A stretch of 64,000 nt of DNA from Luminiphilus sp051201685. GTDB lineage: Bacteria > Pseudomonadota > Gammaproteobacteria > Pseudomonadales > Halieaceae. The position numbers and the translations under genes were made by a program. This document shows, piece after piece, positions 44,957 to 54,899 of the stretch (the stretch's first letter is position 1; the number at the start of each line of letters is the position of its first letter). The notes beneath the pieces are model-generated. The model was not told where the DNA came from. It made no database searches and worked only from the letters and a program-made list of their open reading frames with translations. Location of the stretch: positions 3,100,001-3,164,000 of the forward strand of contig NZ_CP179213.1 in NCBI RefSeq assembly GCF_051201685.1. Reading direction: 5' to 3'.

Positions 44957-45670
44957 ATGACGCATAGCTGGATTTTTTTACACGGTATCAACAACACACC
45001 GGCAGTTTGGCAGCCGGTGATACAGCGGACTGCACCGCCCGAGAGGGCCGTCAGCCCCACCCTCCCCGCCTTGGATAATATCGATGCCATTGCCACACAA
45101 CTTTGGCCAACGCTGTCCGCATCCAACCTATTGGTCGGGCACTCTTTTGGCGGTTACCTCAGCCTCGCACTATTAGCTCAGCGCCCTGAATGCATACGCG
45201 GCATCGTTCTAGTCAATTCCCATACTCGCACCGACAGTTCTCAAGCTCAGCTAATCCGTGAACAAACAGCACAGCAAGCCGAGACTGGGCAATATGCTTC
45301 GCTGGTTGAAGCCGTCACGCAGCGGGTTTATCACCCGGGTAACCTGTCAAACATTGAGCTAATGAAGGGCAGATTACAGCAGGCCGCGCAGTATGGTGCC
45401 GATCGCTTTGCCGCGCATCAAAGAGCCTGTGCTGCGCGATCCAGCCACGAAGAAACATTACGCAACTTTAAAGGGCCTAAGCTTGTTGTGGCAGGGGATG
45501 CTGACCAAGTAATAACGGCTCAAGACCAGCGGGCCATGGCGGAAGCAGTGCAGGCCGAATTTGTGTGTATTGAGGGGGCCGGCCACATGCTGCCGGCAGA
45601 GCAACCCGCGAAACTAGCGGCCTGCATCAGGCGTTGGGCTGAATCCTTTGCTGATAACTCACTAAACTAA
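44957..45670 (+). CDS. Alpha/beta hydrolase (small)
   Basis: 237 residues. HGINNTPAVWQPV as oxyanion region, nucleophile Ser63 in LLVGHSFGGYL, acid in VAGDADQVI, base His in EGAGHMLPAEQP. It follows carotenoid oxygenase 1 by 46 bp and ends 5 bp before the convergent ligase, so it is the last gene of this plus-strand run. It could hydrolyse an ester, a CoA thioester or an enol lactone of the pathway. Confidence 0.87.
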   Translation: MTHSWIFLHGINNTPAVWQPVIQRTAPPERAVSPTLPALDNIDAIATQLWPTLSASNLLVGHSFGGYLSLALLAQRPECIRGIVLVNSHTRTDSSQAQLIREQTAQQAETGQYASLVEAVTQRVYHPGNLSNIELMKGRLQQAAQYGADRFAAHQRACAARSSHEETLRNFKGPKLVVAGDADQVITAQDQRAMAEAVQAEFVCIEGAGHMLPAEQPAKLAACIRRWAESFADNSLN

Positions 45671-45675
45671 GCAAG

Positions 45676-47370
45676 CTACCCGGCGAATAATTCTTCCAAC
45701 CGTGCAGACAGCTCATGGCGTAGTACCTTGCCTAGCGGGTTTCTTGGCAGAGCATCGATGGTTTCAAGACGTTCGGGCAGTTTAAATTTCGCCACACCAG
45801 ACTGGGTTAGGTAATCGCAAATTTGAGCCAATGCCACGGTCTGTTCGGGGTCGCGTAACACCACAAACACACAAATCTTCTCTCCAAGAACAGCATCTGA
45901 AAAAGCGCAAACAGCCGCCTCGGCTAATGCCTCATGCCCCTCCAGTAAGGTGTCAATTTCCGCTGGGGAAATCTTCATACCACCCCGATTAATAATGTCC
46001 TTAAGGCGCCCTGCTATCCGATAGAACTCACCATCCTCGCCGCATATTTCTACGAGGTCGCCGGTACGAAAAAAACCGTCGTCGGTGAAGAGGTCCGCGT
46101 GATCAGTTTCTAAGTAACCGTCAAATACCGTAGGACCTGCAAAACAGAGCTCGCCGCGCTCGCCTACCCCCAGCAACTCGACGCCGGAATCTATATCAAT
46201 GACCTTGGATTGCACAGCTTGATGATTTTCGCCCCGCCAGGGTGAATTCTTTCCGCCACTCCGGGGGAACAAGCCCGCGCGCAGCTGTGGGTCGGGAATG
46301 GCTTCTGGCGACGAAATTAGCGCAATACCCTCATTTGAACCATAGATATTAAAAATCTTAACTCGGTAGTCGACCTCAAAGGTGGCAATCATTTCGGGTG
46401 ACAAGGGCGCCGAGCCAGAGCCTATGCCGCGCAAATTTGGAAAATCAAAGCCGCTCCACAGCGATGGCTCCTTTGCCAGCTTGTTTAATAACGCCGGGGG
46501 CGCAATCGTAAAGGTTATGTTCTCGCTTTGGATCTGCTCAAGAAAGACAGGCACGTCTAGAGGATGGTGCAGCACAATGCCACAGCCCAAACTCACAGCC
46601 GGGTACAAAAATCCACCCAAAGCGGACATGTTCACCAGAGGAAATGGGTTCAACAAAATATCGTCAGGGACGTAGTCACTCCCTGACGCCGTCATGCGAC
46701 CCGATGCCCACCACATGTTATGTGATCGCGGCACGCCCTTAGGTGTTCCTGTGGTTCCCGACGTCCAACACACCGAGTAGATGTCGTTGGCACAGGTTGG
46801 AAATTCATCCTGATAGCGCTCTAACTGACTACTCTCGTGCTCACTAATACCGCTGGCGCCCCTGACAACAAGATCACTGCCAACAGAAAATAATTGACTG
46901 GCGGGCAACACAAATCGGCCATTGTCAGCCAAGTTCGACCCTCTAAAATTTGCCATTCCGATAAACCATGATGGCTGTAGAACAGCAGCCAGTGATGAAA
47001 TTTCATGGCGGCCGTATTGAACCGGCAACGGGGAGATCACTGCTCCCAGTTTGCTGACAGCGAAATAACACACGATTAAATCGACGACGTTTGGCATTTG
47101 CACCATGATGCGATCTCGGTGACGCACCCCGCCCGCCATGAGATCAATTGCCATGGCATCACTGACCCTATCGAGCTCAGCATAAGTCAGCCTTATAGGC
47201 GCATCACCGGTCAATTGAGCGCGGTTAGGCTGGTCCAACGCTGCCAGGTTCCCAGGCCTTTCTTGCGCCTGCTGCCGCAAATAACCACAGAGCGTTTTAT
47301 TACTCCACAGCCCGCTTGCCGTCAGCTCTTCAATCCGCGTTTTAGATGATCTCTGCATACTCAGCGCCAC
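45676..47370 (-). CDS. Acyl-CoA ligase 1 of the carotenoid-oxygenase cluster
   Basis: Adenylate-forming ligase of 564 residues. AMP loop VCWTSGTTGTPKGVPRSHN; the usual YGxTE reads YGSNEG; then FFRTGDLVEICGEDG, RLKDIINRGGMKISPAEID and PRNPLGKVLRHEL with the catalytic Lys. It is a paralog of the ligase at 54886: both share CWTSGT(T/E)GxPKxVPR(S/T)HN, xNEG and the FPR block after it. GTG at 47370 opens the frame and ATG at 47358 is equally possible. It would activate an acid arising from oxidative cleavage. Confidence 0.9.
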   Translation of the reverse strand: MALSMQRSSKTRIEELTASGLWSNKTLCGYLRQQAQERPGNLAALDQPNRAQLTGDAPIRLTYAELDRVSDAMAIDLMAGGVRHRDRIMVQMPNVVDLIVCYFAVSKLGAVISPLPVQYGRHEISSLAAVLQPSWFIGMANFRGSNLADNGRFVLPASQLFSVGSDLVVRGASGISEHESSQLERYQDEFPTCANDIYSVCWTSGTTGTPKGVPRSHNMWWASGRMTASGSDYVPDDILLNPFPLVNMSALGGFLYPAVSLGCGIVLHHPLDVPVFLEQIQSENITFTIAPPALLNKLAKEPSLWSGFDFPNLRGIGSGSAPLSPEMIATFEVDYRVKIFNIYGSNEGIALISSPEAIPDPQLRAGLFPRSGGKNSPWRGENHQAVQSKVIDIDSGVELLGVGERGELCFAGPTVFDGYLETDHADLFTDDGFFRTGDLVEICGEDGEFYRIAGRLKDIINRGGMKISPAEIDTLLEGHEALAEAAVCAFSDAVLGEKICVFVVLRDPEQTVALAQICDYLTQSGVAKFKLPERLETIDALPRNPLGKVLRHELSARLEELFAG

Positions 47371-47483
47371 TTCTCGTATCCGTCTGTACTGTGCCAGCCA
47401 CCCACACGCTCACCTAAGGGGGGTATCAGCCTATTCACTAAAGATCCCGAGCATTAGGGACCCACAACGAAGCCGGCGCCTGC

Positions 47484-48794
47484 TCAGGCCAAAATCATTG
47501 CTGCGGCTTCCCGTGCAGAGGCGGCGGCTGATTCAGTACCGATCATACCCACAGATGCAGCGCCATCACCCACGTTATAAAGCCCGCGAATTGAGGTATT
47601 GACCGGCATACCGCGACCTACCCATCGATGCATACCGGGTGAATCGCCGCGATGCTTTGCTTTCACTAAAAATTTAGCACGGTCTAAAATGCCGGGAAAG
47701 TTGCTTTCTAACTCCTGCAACATGTTCTTGAATTCCGCGGACAAATTTGGATTGGCAGCATCTGCAGGCGCACCGTAAGCAGTGTGTAGAAACACACCGT
47801 CGGGGGACATATTGGGTGAGATCGCCGATGGAATCTCCAAGTAAATCAGGTTTGTGGTATTTCCAAACACCATGCAACCGTCAAAATTTTCCATAATAGG
47901 CTTATCTAAGGTAAAGCTCGCATGCATGATGGGAGCCTCGACATCGCCCTGTTTTAGCCGTGCCACGTAGCTGGCTTCAAAAGCGTCGCTACCCCCCGCC
48001 AGCTCAAAGGTTCTTCTGGGACCCGCATTGGAAATAACAATAGGTGCATTTAGGATCTCAGCCTCCCCTGAGCTATTGCCAATCTCAATGCCACTGATCG
48101 TATTGTTCTGGATTAATATTTTCCGACACGGTGATTGCATCCTGATAACCGAACCTCTTGCTGTAATCGCATTAGCCAGTTCGCCCAGCAAATGCCCATT
48201 GCCCAGTCGAGCCATACCAAATTGGCTGCCCTTAGAGTGGTATTTCAAGAAACTGAAAAACTCATTAGCAGGTATCTCATGCATATTGACGCCCATAAGC
48301 GCAGCACAATAACCTTGAAAAAGATCCTTCACCGACTGGTTGTCAGTGTGTTGATCAAACCATTCGAGAATGGTGATCGAAGACAGCGGCATCCAGACCA
48401 TGAGCGCGTCGATTATCTGCTGATGTAGTTGCTTAGCCTTGTCGGCATTTTGCATCGCGAAATTGATCATGCCCAGAAGGCCACCACCTTTTGCAGATAT
48501 GTCGTAGTCTCCATGAGCGAGTCGATACCGCATCTTGCCGGTGAGATTTACCATATCCATGTCGACACCTAATGCATCGAAGGCTTGTCGTATCGCGCTT
48601 TGAGGGCCCATAGGTATCATAAGAGCACCGGTTGTCACCAAGCAGTCTTCGCGCACACGGTGCGAGCAGCGGCCGCCCAAATGGGGGGACTTTTCTACCA
48701 ATACAACCCGCTTGTCGGCGGCTACCAGATGGGCGGCTGCACACAGGCCCCCTAGCCCGGAACCTACAATAATTGCGTCGAACTGACTGTCCAT
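47484..48794 (-). CDS. Phytoene-desaturase-like FAD oxidoreductase
   Basis: 436 residues with the N-terminal FAD site (AIIVGSGLGGLCAAAHLVAADKRVVLVEKSPHLGGRCSHR) and the C-terminal closing FAD block (IRGLYNVGDGAASVGMIGTESAAASAREAAAMIL) of the CrtI/COG1233 group. Such enzymes desaturate or isomerise isoprenoid chains. Its place among three carotenoid oxygenases supports an isoprenoid-like substrate. It lies 114 bp upstream of ligase 1 and 105 bp after carotenoid oxygenase 2, all minus strand. Confidence 0.85.
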   Translation of the reverse strand: MDSQFDAIIVGSGLGGLCAAAHLVAADKRVVLVEKSPHLGGRCSHRVREDCLVTTGALMIPMGPQSAIRQAFDALGVDMDMVNLTGKMRYRLAHGDYDISAKGGGLLGMINFAMQNADKAKQLHQQIIDALMVWMPLSSITILEWFDQHTDNQSVKDLFQGYCAALMGVNMHEIPANEFFSFLKYHSKGSQFGMARLGNGHLLGELANAITARGSVIRMQSPCRKILIQNNTISGIEIGNSSGEAEILNAPIVISNAGPRRTFELAGGSDAFEASYVARLKQGDVEAPIMHASFTLDKPIMENFDGCMVFGNTTNLIYLEIPSAISPNMSPDGVFLHTAYGAPADAANPNLSAEFKNMLQELESNFPGILDRAKFLVKAKHRGDSPGMHRWVGRGMPVNTSIRGLYNVGDGAASVGMIGTESAAASAREAAAMILA

Positions 48795-48899
48795 AAGTGT
48801 CGCCTAACGTGTCTTACCAGTAGAAGAAATTCAGTGAGTAAAGGGTCTGTACCCATCGTTCACAGCGTGCAAAAAAGCGCCATATCGACCATCACTCCC

Positions 48900-50354
48900 T
48901 CAGGAAGCCTGCTTAATACTCTCGGATCTCATCCAGCAAGCATGAAAGCCTGGCGGGATTCGCTCGGGCATATGCACTCTGGCAACAGGACCTTTATTCA
49001 GATCTTTCGCATCAAAAATCTGCAGTTCCTGCTGGTGCGTCTTATCATTCCAGACAAATACCACCACATACCCGTGGTCTTCCGACGTCTGATTATCGGC
49101 AGGCGCAAACCAGGGCTCGCTGTACCAGCAGTGCACGGGATCATCAGACCAAGCCCCAAGTCGCTCGCCGGTGTCAGTATTGTATTTACAAACTCCCATC
49201 CAGCGAAGAATCTTAGGGTCGTGATCAACCAGATAGGCGAACTCACTTTTTCGACCCGTTAGCTGACTGTCAATACTCGGAAATTCCACGTTAAAGTCTG
49301 GATCGAGACACATCTCGCTGCACTCACCCGTCTTTGTATTCATTCGGTAGGACCACAGCCTTGCGTCCATAACTAAACGAGCAATCATCTTTGCCGTCTC
49401 AGCATCGTGAAAGCTACCGTCCTCGTGTTTCGCCGGCTGATAACGACAAGCGACCATAACGATCTCGTCACCTTCTTCCCAAGCATTGATAACGTGATAA
49501 ATAAAAGCGCCTGAAAACTCAAACCACTGAAGATCAGCTGCAGCACCTTTGCGGGGAATCACGCCCAGCCTTGTCGGCATGTTGGAATCAAAGACCACCT
49601 TGTGGCGGCCAGCAGCCCGGGCTTCCTCATCATGAAATACCGGATGGTCATGCAAAATGGAGTAATGCTCGGTTATTGCCATATCGTGGGGCAACCGATT
49701 ACCGGGTAGCTCTATGGGTATACGGTGGGTTACTTTTCCGTCGGCGTCAGCCACCCCGTACCACATGTAAGGCCAATGATCTCCATAGTCAAAGTACATG
49801 AGTTCGTTAGTGAACTCATCGACCTTACAATGGGCCGACATGCCCGAATCGGGCTTATCCAAATAGTCGTAACAGGGCCCCAAAGTTTCCAAGGTAATAG
49901 GGTCAACCGCGTAGGGCACTCCTGCCAAATACCAGGTAGTTAAGGCCGCGCCCGCGTGGCCAATCACGTCAGTATTGGCTGAATCCTTTAGCGGTTGGTC
50001 TTCACGACCTTTCAAGGTTTGGCGAATACCCCAGTACTCTGCGCTCTGAGCCGCATCTTCGCGACCCCAAGCCTCGGTTCGGACCCACTTATTTCTGATC
50101 ACAAGGCGTCCGTTCTCAAAATGGGCGTTATGGAGCATGCCATCACCATCAAAGGGGTGATACTCCCCTTTGGGCTCAAAACGCGGGTTGGGGCCGTTGC
50201 GCAGATAAACCCCATTGAGGTCTTTAGGAATTGCGCCAGTTACCGGCAGGTCCTCAAGAACCTCCTCTTGAGAAAGTGGTGCGAACACATCGGTAACAAA
50301 AGGCCCATGCTTATGGCCAAAAGGAGCCCCGGGATCTTTAAACGGCTGGTTCAT
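48900..50354 (-). CDS. Carotenoid oxygenase (RPE65 family) paralog 2
   Basis: 484 residues with all four iron His: His175 (MSAHCKVDE), His223 (LPHDMAITEHYSILHD), His287 (IYHVINAWEEGDE) and His471 (PGFHACW). YLRNGPNPRFEPKGEYHPFDGDGM is the classic N-terminal block. No signal peptide. Cleaves a double bond of a carotenoid, apocarotenoid or stilbene-type compound to two carbonyl fragments. AGGAG before the ATG. Flanked by the thiolase and the desaturase-like gene on the same strand. The closest of the three to the canonical pattern. Confidence 0.92.
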   Translation of the reverse strand: MNQPFKDPGAPFGHKHGPFVTDVFAPLSQEEVLEDLPVTGAIPKDLNGVYLRNGPNPRFEPKGEYHPFDGDGMLHNAHFENGRLVIRNKWVRTEAWGREDAAQSAEYWGIRQTLKGREDQPLKDSANTDVIGHAGAALTTWYLAGVPYAVDPITLETLGPCYDYLDKPDSGMSAHCKVDEFTNELMYFDYGDHWPYMWYGVADADGKVTHRIPIELPGNRLPHDMAITEHYSILHDHPVFHDEEARAAGRHKVVFDSNMPTRLGVIPRKGAAADLQWFEFSGAFIYHVINAWEEGDEIVMVACRYQPAKHEDGSFHDAETAKMIARLVMDARLWSYRMNTKTGECSEMCLDPDFNVEFPSIDSQLTGRKSEFAYLVDHDPKILRWMGVCKYNTDTGERLGAWSDDPVHCWYSEPWFAPADNQTSEDHGYVVVFVWNDKTHQQELQIFDAKDLNKGPVARVHMPERIPPGFHACWMRSESIKQAS

Positions 50355-50423
50355 GAATAATTAACTCCTAATATTTTACGCCTGCAGCGCGCTCAGTCGG
50401 TCGCCACTTTTCATTCTAAGCTT

Positions 50424-51653
50424 TCAGTCTCGACCCACAACAAAGCTACACACGGTCGCGCAAGATCCACCAATATTTAGGGTAGCCATATCTTTGGCAC
50501 CCTCAATTTGAGCATCTCCCGCCTGATTCTTCACCTGCTGGGTCGCATCTAACAGCATACGGGCACCTGTGGCGCCCACGGGATGTCCACAACCAATGAG
50601 ACCACCACTGGCATTGATCGGCAGGCGTCCACCCAGTTTAATCGAGCCCTCTTCCACCGCTTTCCAGGACTCTCCGGGGGCAGTGATGCCAAAATGATCG
50701 ATAGCCATGTACTCGGTCATCGAGAAACAGTCATGAGTCTCAATACCGTTGAGCTGATGGACATCAGTAATGCCTGCGCGATTAAAGCTATCCTCTATGG
50801 CTTCTTTCACATGAGGAAAGACGTAAGTTGCGCCTTTGCTGCGTGCCACTTTATCGCGATAGCGAATGCCCGCGTTGCGGTGCCCCCAACCCTTAATGCG
50901 GGCCATGGGGCCCGTCAGCTGTCTTGATTTTTGGTAGCTCGCAACAAACTTTTCTGAGGCCAAAATTACAGCACAAGCACCATCAGTGATTTGGCCGCAG
51001 TGTAAGCGCCTGACACCGGGCTCGATAATAGGATTGAGTGTATCGTCTTCGTGGAAGCTATTATCAGCGAAACGCCATTGTCGGGTCTGCGCCAGCGGAT
51101 TACGTTTTGCATGCCCGTAGTTAATTTCAGCAATCTCGTTGAGTACCTGCCGATCAAGACCGTAGCGCTGGTCATATTCATCTGCCAGCAAACCAAACAC
51201 AGCCGGCCACATGAATTTACAATCAATATCCTCACGATCGCGCCAAGCCGCTGAATTTTGATTTTGTGAGGCCTGATCGCCGGGAAGATTTTTAAACTCT
51301 TCAGCACCGAGCACCAACACACAGTCGTAGCGCCCAGCCTCGATTTCTGCCATCGCCGTCAACGCTGCGAGTGAAGAGGACGCGCAAGCGCCTTCATGTC
51401 GCATGGCCGGTATTCCCCACAGCTCCGGAACCACCTGTGACACCATGGCCCCTAAGTGTCCTTGCTGACGCTGGGCCTCTCCAAACGCATTACCCACATG
51501 GATAGAATCGATCGCCGACGGGGGAAGATCGCAGGCCTCGAGGGCCCCCAAACAGGCCTCTCTGATCATATCTGAGATATCTAACCCTTCACGAGACCAG
51601 ACCCGAGCGAAATCTGTTTGCATTCCCCCAAGAACAAAAACCTGCTGACTCAT
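50424..51653 (-). CDS. SCP-x type thiolase / acetyl-CoA acetyltransferase
   Basis: 409 residues. Nucleophile Cys90 in HEGACASSS, then GIETHDCFSMTE and GLIGCGHPVGATG, and a last NIGGSCATVCSF. This is the lipid-transfer-type thiolase fold seen in sterol and branched-chain side-chain degradation. The frame opens at 51806, but residues before MSQQVFVLGGMQTDF are unlike the family; GGGAG lies upstream of ATG 51653. It is the first gene of the minus-strand run thiolase, oxygenase 2, desaturase, ligase 1. Confidence 0.9.
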   Translation of the reverse strand: MSQQVFVLGGMQTDFARVWSREGLDISDMIREACLGALEACDLPPSAIDSIHVGNAFGEAQRQQGHLGAMVSQVVPELWGIPAMRHEGACASSSLAALTAMAEIEAGRYDCVLVLGAEEFKNLPGDQASQNQNSAAWRDREDIDCKFMWPAVFGLLADEYDQRYGLDRQVLNEIAEINYGHAKRNPLAQTRQWRFADNSFHEDDTLNPIIEPGVRRLHCGQITDGACAVILASEKFVASYQKSRQLTGPMARIKGWGHRNAGIRYRDKVARSKGATYVFPHVKEAIEDSFNRAGITDVHQLNGIETHDCFSMTEYMAIDHFGITAPGESWKAVEEGSIKLGGRLPINASGGLIGCGHPVGATGARMLLDATQQVKNQAGDAQIEGAKDMATLNIGGSCATVCSFVVGRD

Positions 51654-51733
51654 GAGTGACGGACTCCCAGAAAATTTTATTCCATAAAATGCACGGCCCA
51701 ATGTCCAACCAGATGAACAGCAGATCATTTGCC

Positions 51734-51753
51734 GACAAACTTGCACTAAAAAA
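51734..51753 (-). promoter_or_regulatory. Possible operator element, copy 1
   Basis: Minus strand TTTTTTAGTGCAAGTTTGTC, about 80 bp upstream of the SCP-x thiolase start. It resembles the elements at 52960-52980 and 62058-62070. Confidence 0.35.
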
Positions 51754-51914
51754 CTATGGTTGAGGTTATAGCAAAATCGTCGGTGGCGCAATCGAGACTG
51801 CTGCAATTGGTGACAGGCTTAACGCACTCCCAGCGCCAAATTTTGTTCTGAATACACAATAAAGCAGCAGTCACGCTCAGCATCGGGGCCAGAACGATGG
51901 TGATAGATTACGCC

Positions 51915-52865
51915 CTATACAATTGAAACATCGTGGGGCGCTAGGACCTCGCCACAGTGACTGCAGGAAAAATCGAGCTGCACGGGGTCTGGCGAACAAG
52001 TATGACTAAGAATCACGTTGCTCACCTGTCCTTTAGTAAGCCACTTTTCCGACCAATTATGGAGTGACAGGGCAATGGGCAGGTAATCTTTACCTTTTTG
52101 AGTTAAGTCATATTGGTAGCGCTTGGGTGCGTTTTGATAAGCCACCCGAATCATCAAGTCCGCATTGACCAACAGCTTAAGGCGGTCGGCCAAAATGTTG
52201 GTCGATATGCCCAAACCTCGCTGAAAATCATCGTAGCGCTTGAGTCCGTACAAGGCACCGCCCAAAATCAGGTGATTCCAACGATCACCCAGGACATCAA
52301 TGGCGTGAAACATTGAACCGTCCTTTGCTTTGTATTGAGCGGGATTGACCTTAGAGCGCCGCTTGGGAACGGTAGTGGCTACTTTAGACCCTGCGTACGC
52401 CGGGTTCGACCTGTTGGATATGGTAGACGACGTCACCGGTTTAGCGCATCGCGTGCAAGAACACACAGGCGTGAAATACGCCCCGCAGCGACTGTGGAAA
52501 AGCTTTGGCGGCAGCACAAAGACTTCTTTATTGGACCACAAATGTTCCCAGCACCAAATTGCCAGCGAGAAATTATAAAGACCTAGGCCCTTGGGCGTCA
52601 GACGGTACTCGTGGCGCAGTGGTGAGGTTTGATAAGGATTACGATAAACAATGCCTTGCTCAACCAACACTTTCAGCCGATTCGCCAGCGTTGATCGAAC
52701 CGCACCGGTATGCTGCAAGAGCTCTTCAAATCGGTGCCGACCTAAAAACAAGTCCCTAATCGCCAACAGCGTCCAGCGATCCCCCAGCAAACCAAGACAC
52801 TGTGCAACAACACTATTGAGTATTAAGTCGCCCGTTTCCGACGCCTCCTCGTGGGTAACACTCAT
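51915..52865 (-). CDS. Tandem-HxlR fused regulator
   Basis: 316 residues with two HxlR winged-helix domains in one chain. Domain 1 (about 12-105) has CLGLLGDRWTLLAIRDLFLG and HEYRLTPKGLGLYNF; domain 2 (about 185-280) has AIDVLGDRWNHLILGGALYG and YQYDLTQKGKDYLP. Between and after them are Cys pairs (VCSCTRCAKP, CSHCGEVL) that could hold a metal. Most HxlR proteins are single-domain dimers; a fused pair would act as a built-in dimer. It is divergent from the DUF1295 gene in the middle of the cluster and is its only regulator, so it probably controls it. Confidence 0.9.
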   Translation of the reverse strand: MSVTHEEASETGDLILNSVVAQCLGLLGDRWTLLAIRDLFLGRHRFEELLQHTGAVRSTLANRLKVLVEQGIVYRNPYQTSPLRHEYRLTPKGLGLYNFSLAIWCWEHLWSNKEVFVLPPKLFHSRCGAYFTPVCSCTRCAKPVTSSTISNRSNPAYAGSKVATTVPKRRSKVNPAQYKAKDGSMFHAIDVLGDRWNHLILGGALYGLKRYDDFQRGLGISTNILADRLKLLVNADLMIRVAYQNAPKRYQYDLTQKGKDYLPIALSLHNWSEKWLTKGQVSNVILSHTCSPDPVQLDFSCSHCGEVLAPHDVSIV

Positions 52866-52959
52866 GTCAAATACCTATCACCAATTGGCTGCGCGAGAGT
52901 CGAATACAAACTCAAGTTCGTTAACATGCGTCAAGGTAACACGAGGTAGACGCCGAGAG

Positions 52960-52980
52960 TTTTATAATGCAAGCTTTGTC
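52960..52980 (+). promoter_or_regulatory. -10 box with possible operator element, copy 2
   Basis: TATAAT at 52963-52968 is a perfect -10 for the rightward DUF1295 operon, overlapped by TAATGCAAGCTTT (52965-52977), which recurs exactly at 62058-62070 and nearly at 51734-51753. No good -35 is seen, as expected if an activator is needed. Confidence 0.45.
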
Positions 52981-53052
52981 TCTAAACGTAGCTTGCCAAA
53001 GTAGATTTCTGCACGGTGGCAGTTACTGGATTTAGTGCTTGGGGATCGCTCT

Positions 53053-54003
53053 ATGCCGGCGTCGAGTTCCATCATCGCGTTCTGTATTTTGGTTTTCTGG
53101 GTGGGCGCCATTATTGGTCTCGAAAGACGGGTAACGCAGCGCCTCACCCTAAAGACTTTACTCTACCCCGGTATTCTAGGGCTCTACATTGCCTTATGGA
53201 CCCTGCCCAACTTACCCTCGGGCCTCACTTCAATGTCTCGTTTACACCAACAGTTCGTCTCTCTGATTGGCATCTTTTTATGCAGCGTTTGGCTCATCAG
53301 CATCATCAAAAAAGATACCAGTATCATGGATATCGCCTACCCTTTGACCGCTGCGGTGCCAGTTTGGGTGCTGCTATCACGGGAACAAAGCTGGACACCC
53401 CATGCCATCATGGTCTGCCTGTTCGTTACGATCTGGGCATTACGCCTCGCAGGTCACCTTGCTGTTCGCAACCTGCCTAATGGCGAGGATGCCCGATACG
53501 CAGCGTGGCGCAAAAGATACGGGTCTCATTGGTGGTGGTGGAGTGCTTTTCAAATTTTTGCACTGCAGGGCGTATTAGTTTCTTTATGGTGCATTCCCCT
53601 AATACTGAGTATCGATGCCTCACCTGCGGGCCTGAGTGCCTATCACGCTATCGCCGCAGTGCTTTTTAGCGTAGGGCTTTATTTCCAGGCCGTATCGGAC
53701 TACCAACTGGAGGCCTTTCGGAAAACACGGTCCAGCGCCTCGGAGGTGCTTAATACCGGGCTGTGGTCGCTATCTCGACACCCCAATTACTTTGGCGAGT
53801 GCCTTGTTTGGTGGAGTTTTGGTGCTCTGGGAATGGCGCATGAGCTTGGCTTTTTAGGTTTGCTGGCTCCGATTTATGTCACCTGGTTTATGAGTAAAGG
53901 TTCAGCAGCACCCATGCAGGAGCGATATCTCCACAAAAAGAAGCCCGAGTACGCCAGCTATATTCGCGATGTCCCCGCTTTTTTTCCAAGGTTCAAGCGG
54001 TAA
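53053..54003 (+). CDS. DUF1295 membrane protein (steroid 5-alpha-reductase-like)
   Basis: 316 residues, multi-pass. The C-terminal block SRHPNYFGECLVWWSFG and the final ERYLHKKKPEYASYI are diagnostic of DUF1295, related to steroid 5-alpha reductases and isoprenylcysteine methyltransferases. It may reduce an enone C=C of the substrate. A GTG at 53035 is open, but GGGG lies 8 nt before the ATG at 53053, so I use that. Its stop overlaps the SDR start (TAATG). Confidence 0.85.
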   Translation: MPASSSIIAFCILVFWVGAIIGLERRVTQRLTLKTLLYPGILGLYIALWTLPNLPSGLTSMSRLHQQFVSLIGIFLCSVWLISIIKKDTSIMDIAYPLTAAVPVWVLLSREQSWTPHAIMVCLFVTIWALRLAGHLAVRNLPNGEDARYAAWRKRYGSHWWWWSAFQIFALQGVLVSLWCIPLILSIDASPAGLSAYHAIAAVLFSVGLYFQAVSDYQLEAFRKTRSSASEVLNTGLWSLSRHPNYFGECLVWWSFGALGMAHELGFLGLLAPIYVTWFMSKGSAAPMQERYLHKKKPEYASYIRDVPAFFPRFKR

Positions 54004-54899
54004 TGCCCTCAACTGAACAGCGAGTTGTTGTGGTGACTGGCGCCGGAAAAGGATTGGGACGAGCCTACGCGTTCCACCTAGCGCAACAGGGCATAAAGGT
54101 TATCGTCAACAACCGCCGCCACCCGGGGGAAGCGGATAATGACACCTCTGCCATGAAAACAGTCACCGAAATTACGAAGCTGGGCGGTATCGCCGCTGCG
54201 AACTACGCCGACGTAACACAACCCGACAGTGGCACAGAGTTAGTGAACCACGCCCTCGATACCTTCGGTGCCCTGCACGGTATTGTCGCCAACGCAGGCA
54301 TGGAGTCTGTTGGTCGGTTTGAGGAGGTGTCGACCGAGACCTTCCAACAAGTATTTAATACCGGATTTTTCGGCAACCTCTATTTGGTGCGTGCGGCATG
54401 GACCCATTGGTTAACCACCGGTGGAGGCCGAGCTGTGCTGACGACCTCAGGCGCGGGGCTGTACGGGAATCATGGCCAAGCGGCGTACAGTGCAGCCAAA
54501 GCCGCTGTGATTGGCCTTGTTCGATCTCTGGCCCTAGAGGGTCAATCTCGAAATATAAAAATTAACGCCGTCGCACCCTATGCTTACACAGCCTTGACCC
54601 AGCAGTACCTAAAACCGTCGGATCGCGAAAGGTTGTCGCCCGCCAAGGTAGCACCGCTCATCGCCAGTCTGCTGAGTGAGGCCTGCAGCGTGAACGGAGA
54701 AGTTTTAGTCTCAGCTGGCGGCTTGCTACGAGAAGCCATTACGGTGGAAGGCGAGGCCATGCCCTTACGACCTGAAATACAGGAGACCCTTAAGGGGCTT
54801 GAGCCGAGCACCACTTTTCGTTCCGCCAATGAATCCTTCGCACACCTTGATTCATTAATACCTTCCGGCTCAGGCAGTGATAACCATGATAAAAGCTAA
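54003..54899 (+). CDS. Short-chain dehydrogenase/reductase
   Basis: 298 residues. NAD(P) site VTGAGKGLGRAYAFHL, then NAGMES, and catalytic YSAAKAAVIGL (Tyr and Lys) with the Ser in TTSGAGLYG just before. The N-terminal GKGLGRAYA form is that of the peroxisomal MFE-type hydroxyacyl-CoA dehydrogenases, so a beta-oxidation step is likely. The start overlaps the DUF1295 stop by 1 bp, and its end overlaps ligase 2. Confidence 0.92.
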   Translation: MPSTEQRVVVVTGAGKGLGRAYAFHLAQQGIKVIVNNRRHPGEADNDTSAMKTVTEITKLGGIAAANYADVTQPDSGTELVNHALDTFGALHGIVANAGMESVGRFEEVSTETFQQVFNTGFFGNLYLVRAAWTHWLTTGGGRAVLTTSGAGLYGNHGQAAYSAAKAAVIGLVRSLALEGQSRNIKINAVAPYAYTALTQQYLKPSDRERLSPAKVAPLIASLLSEACSVNGEVLVSAGGLLREAITVEGEAMPLRPEIQETLKGLEPSTTFRSANESFAHLDSLIPSGSGSDNHDKS

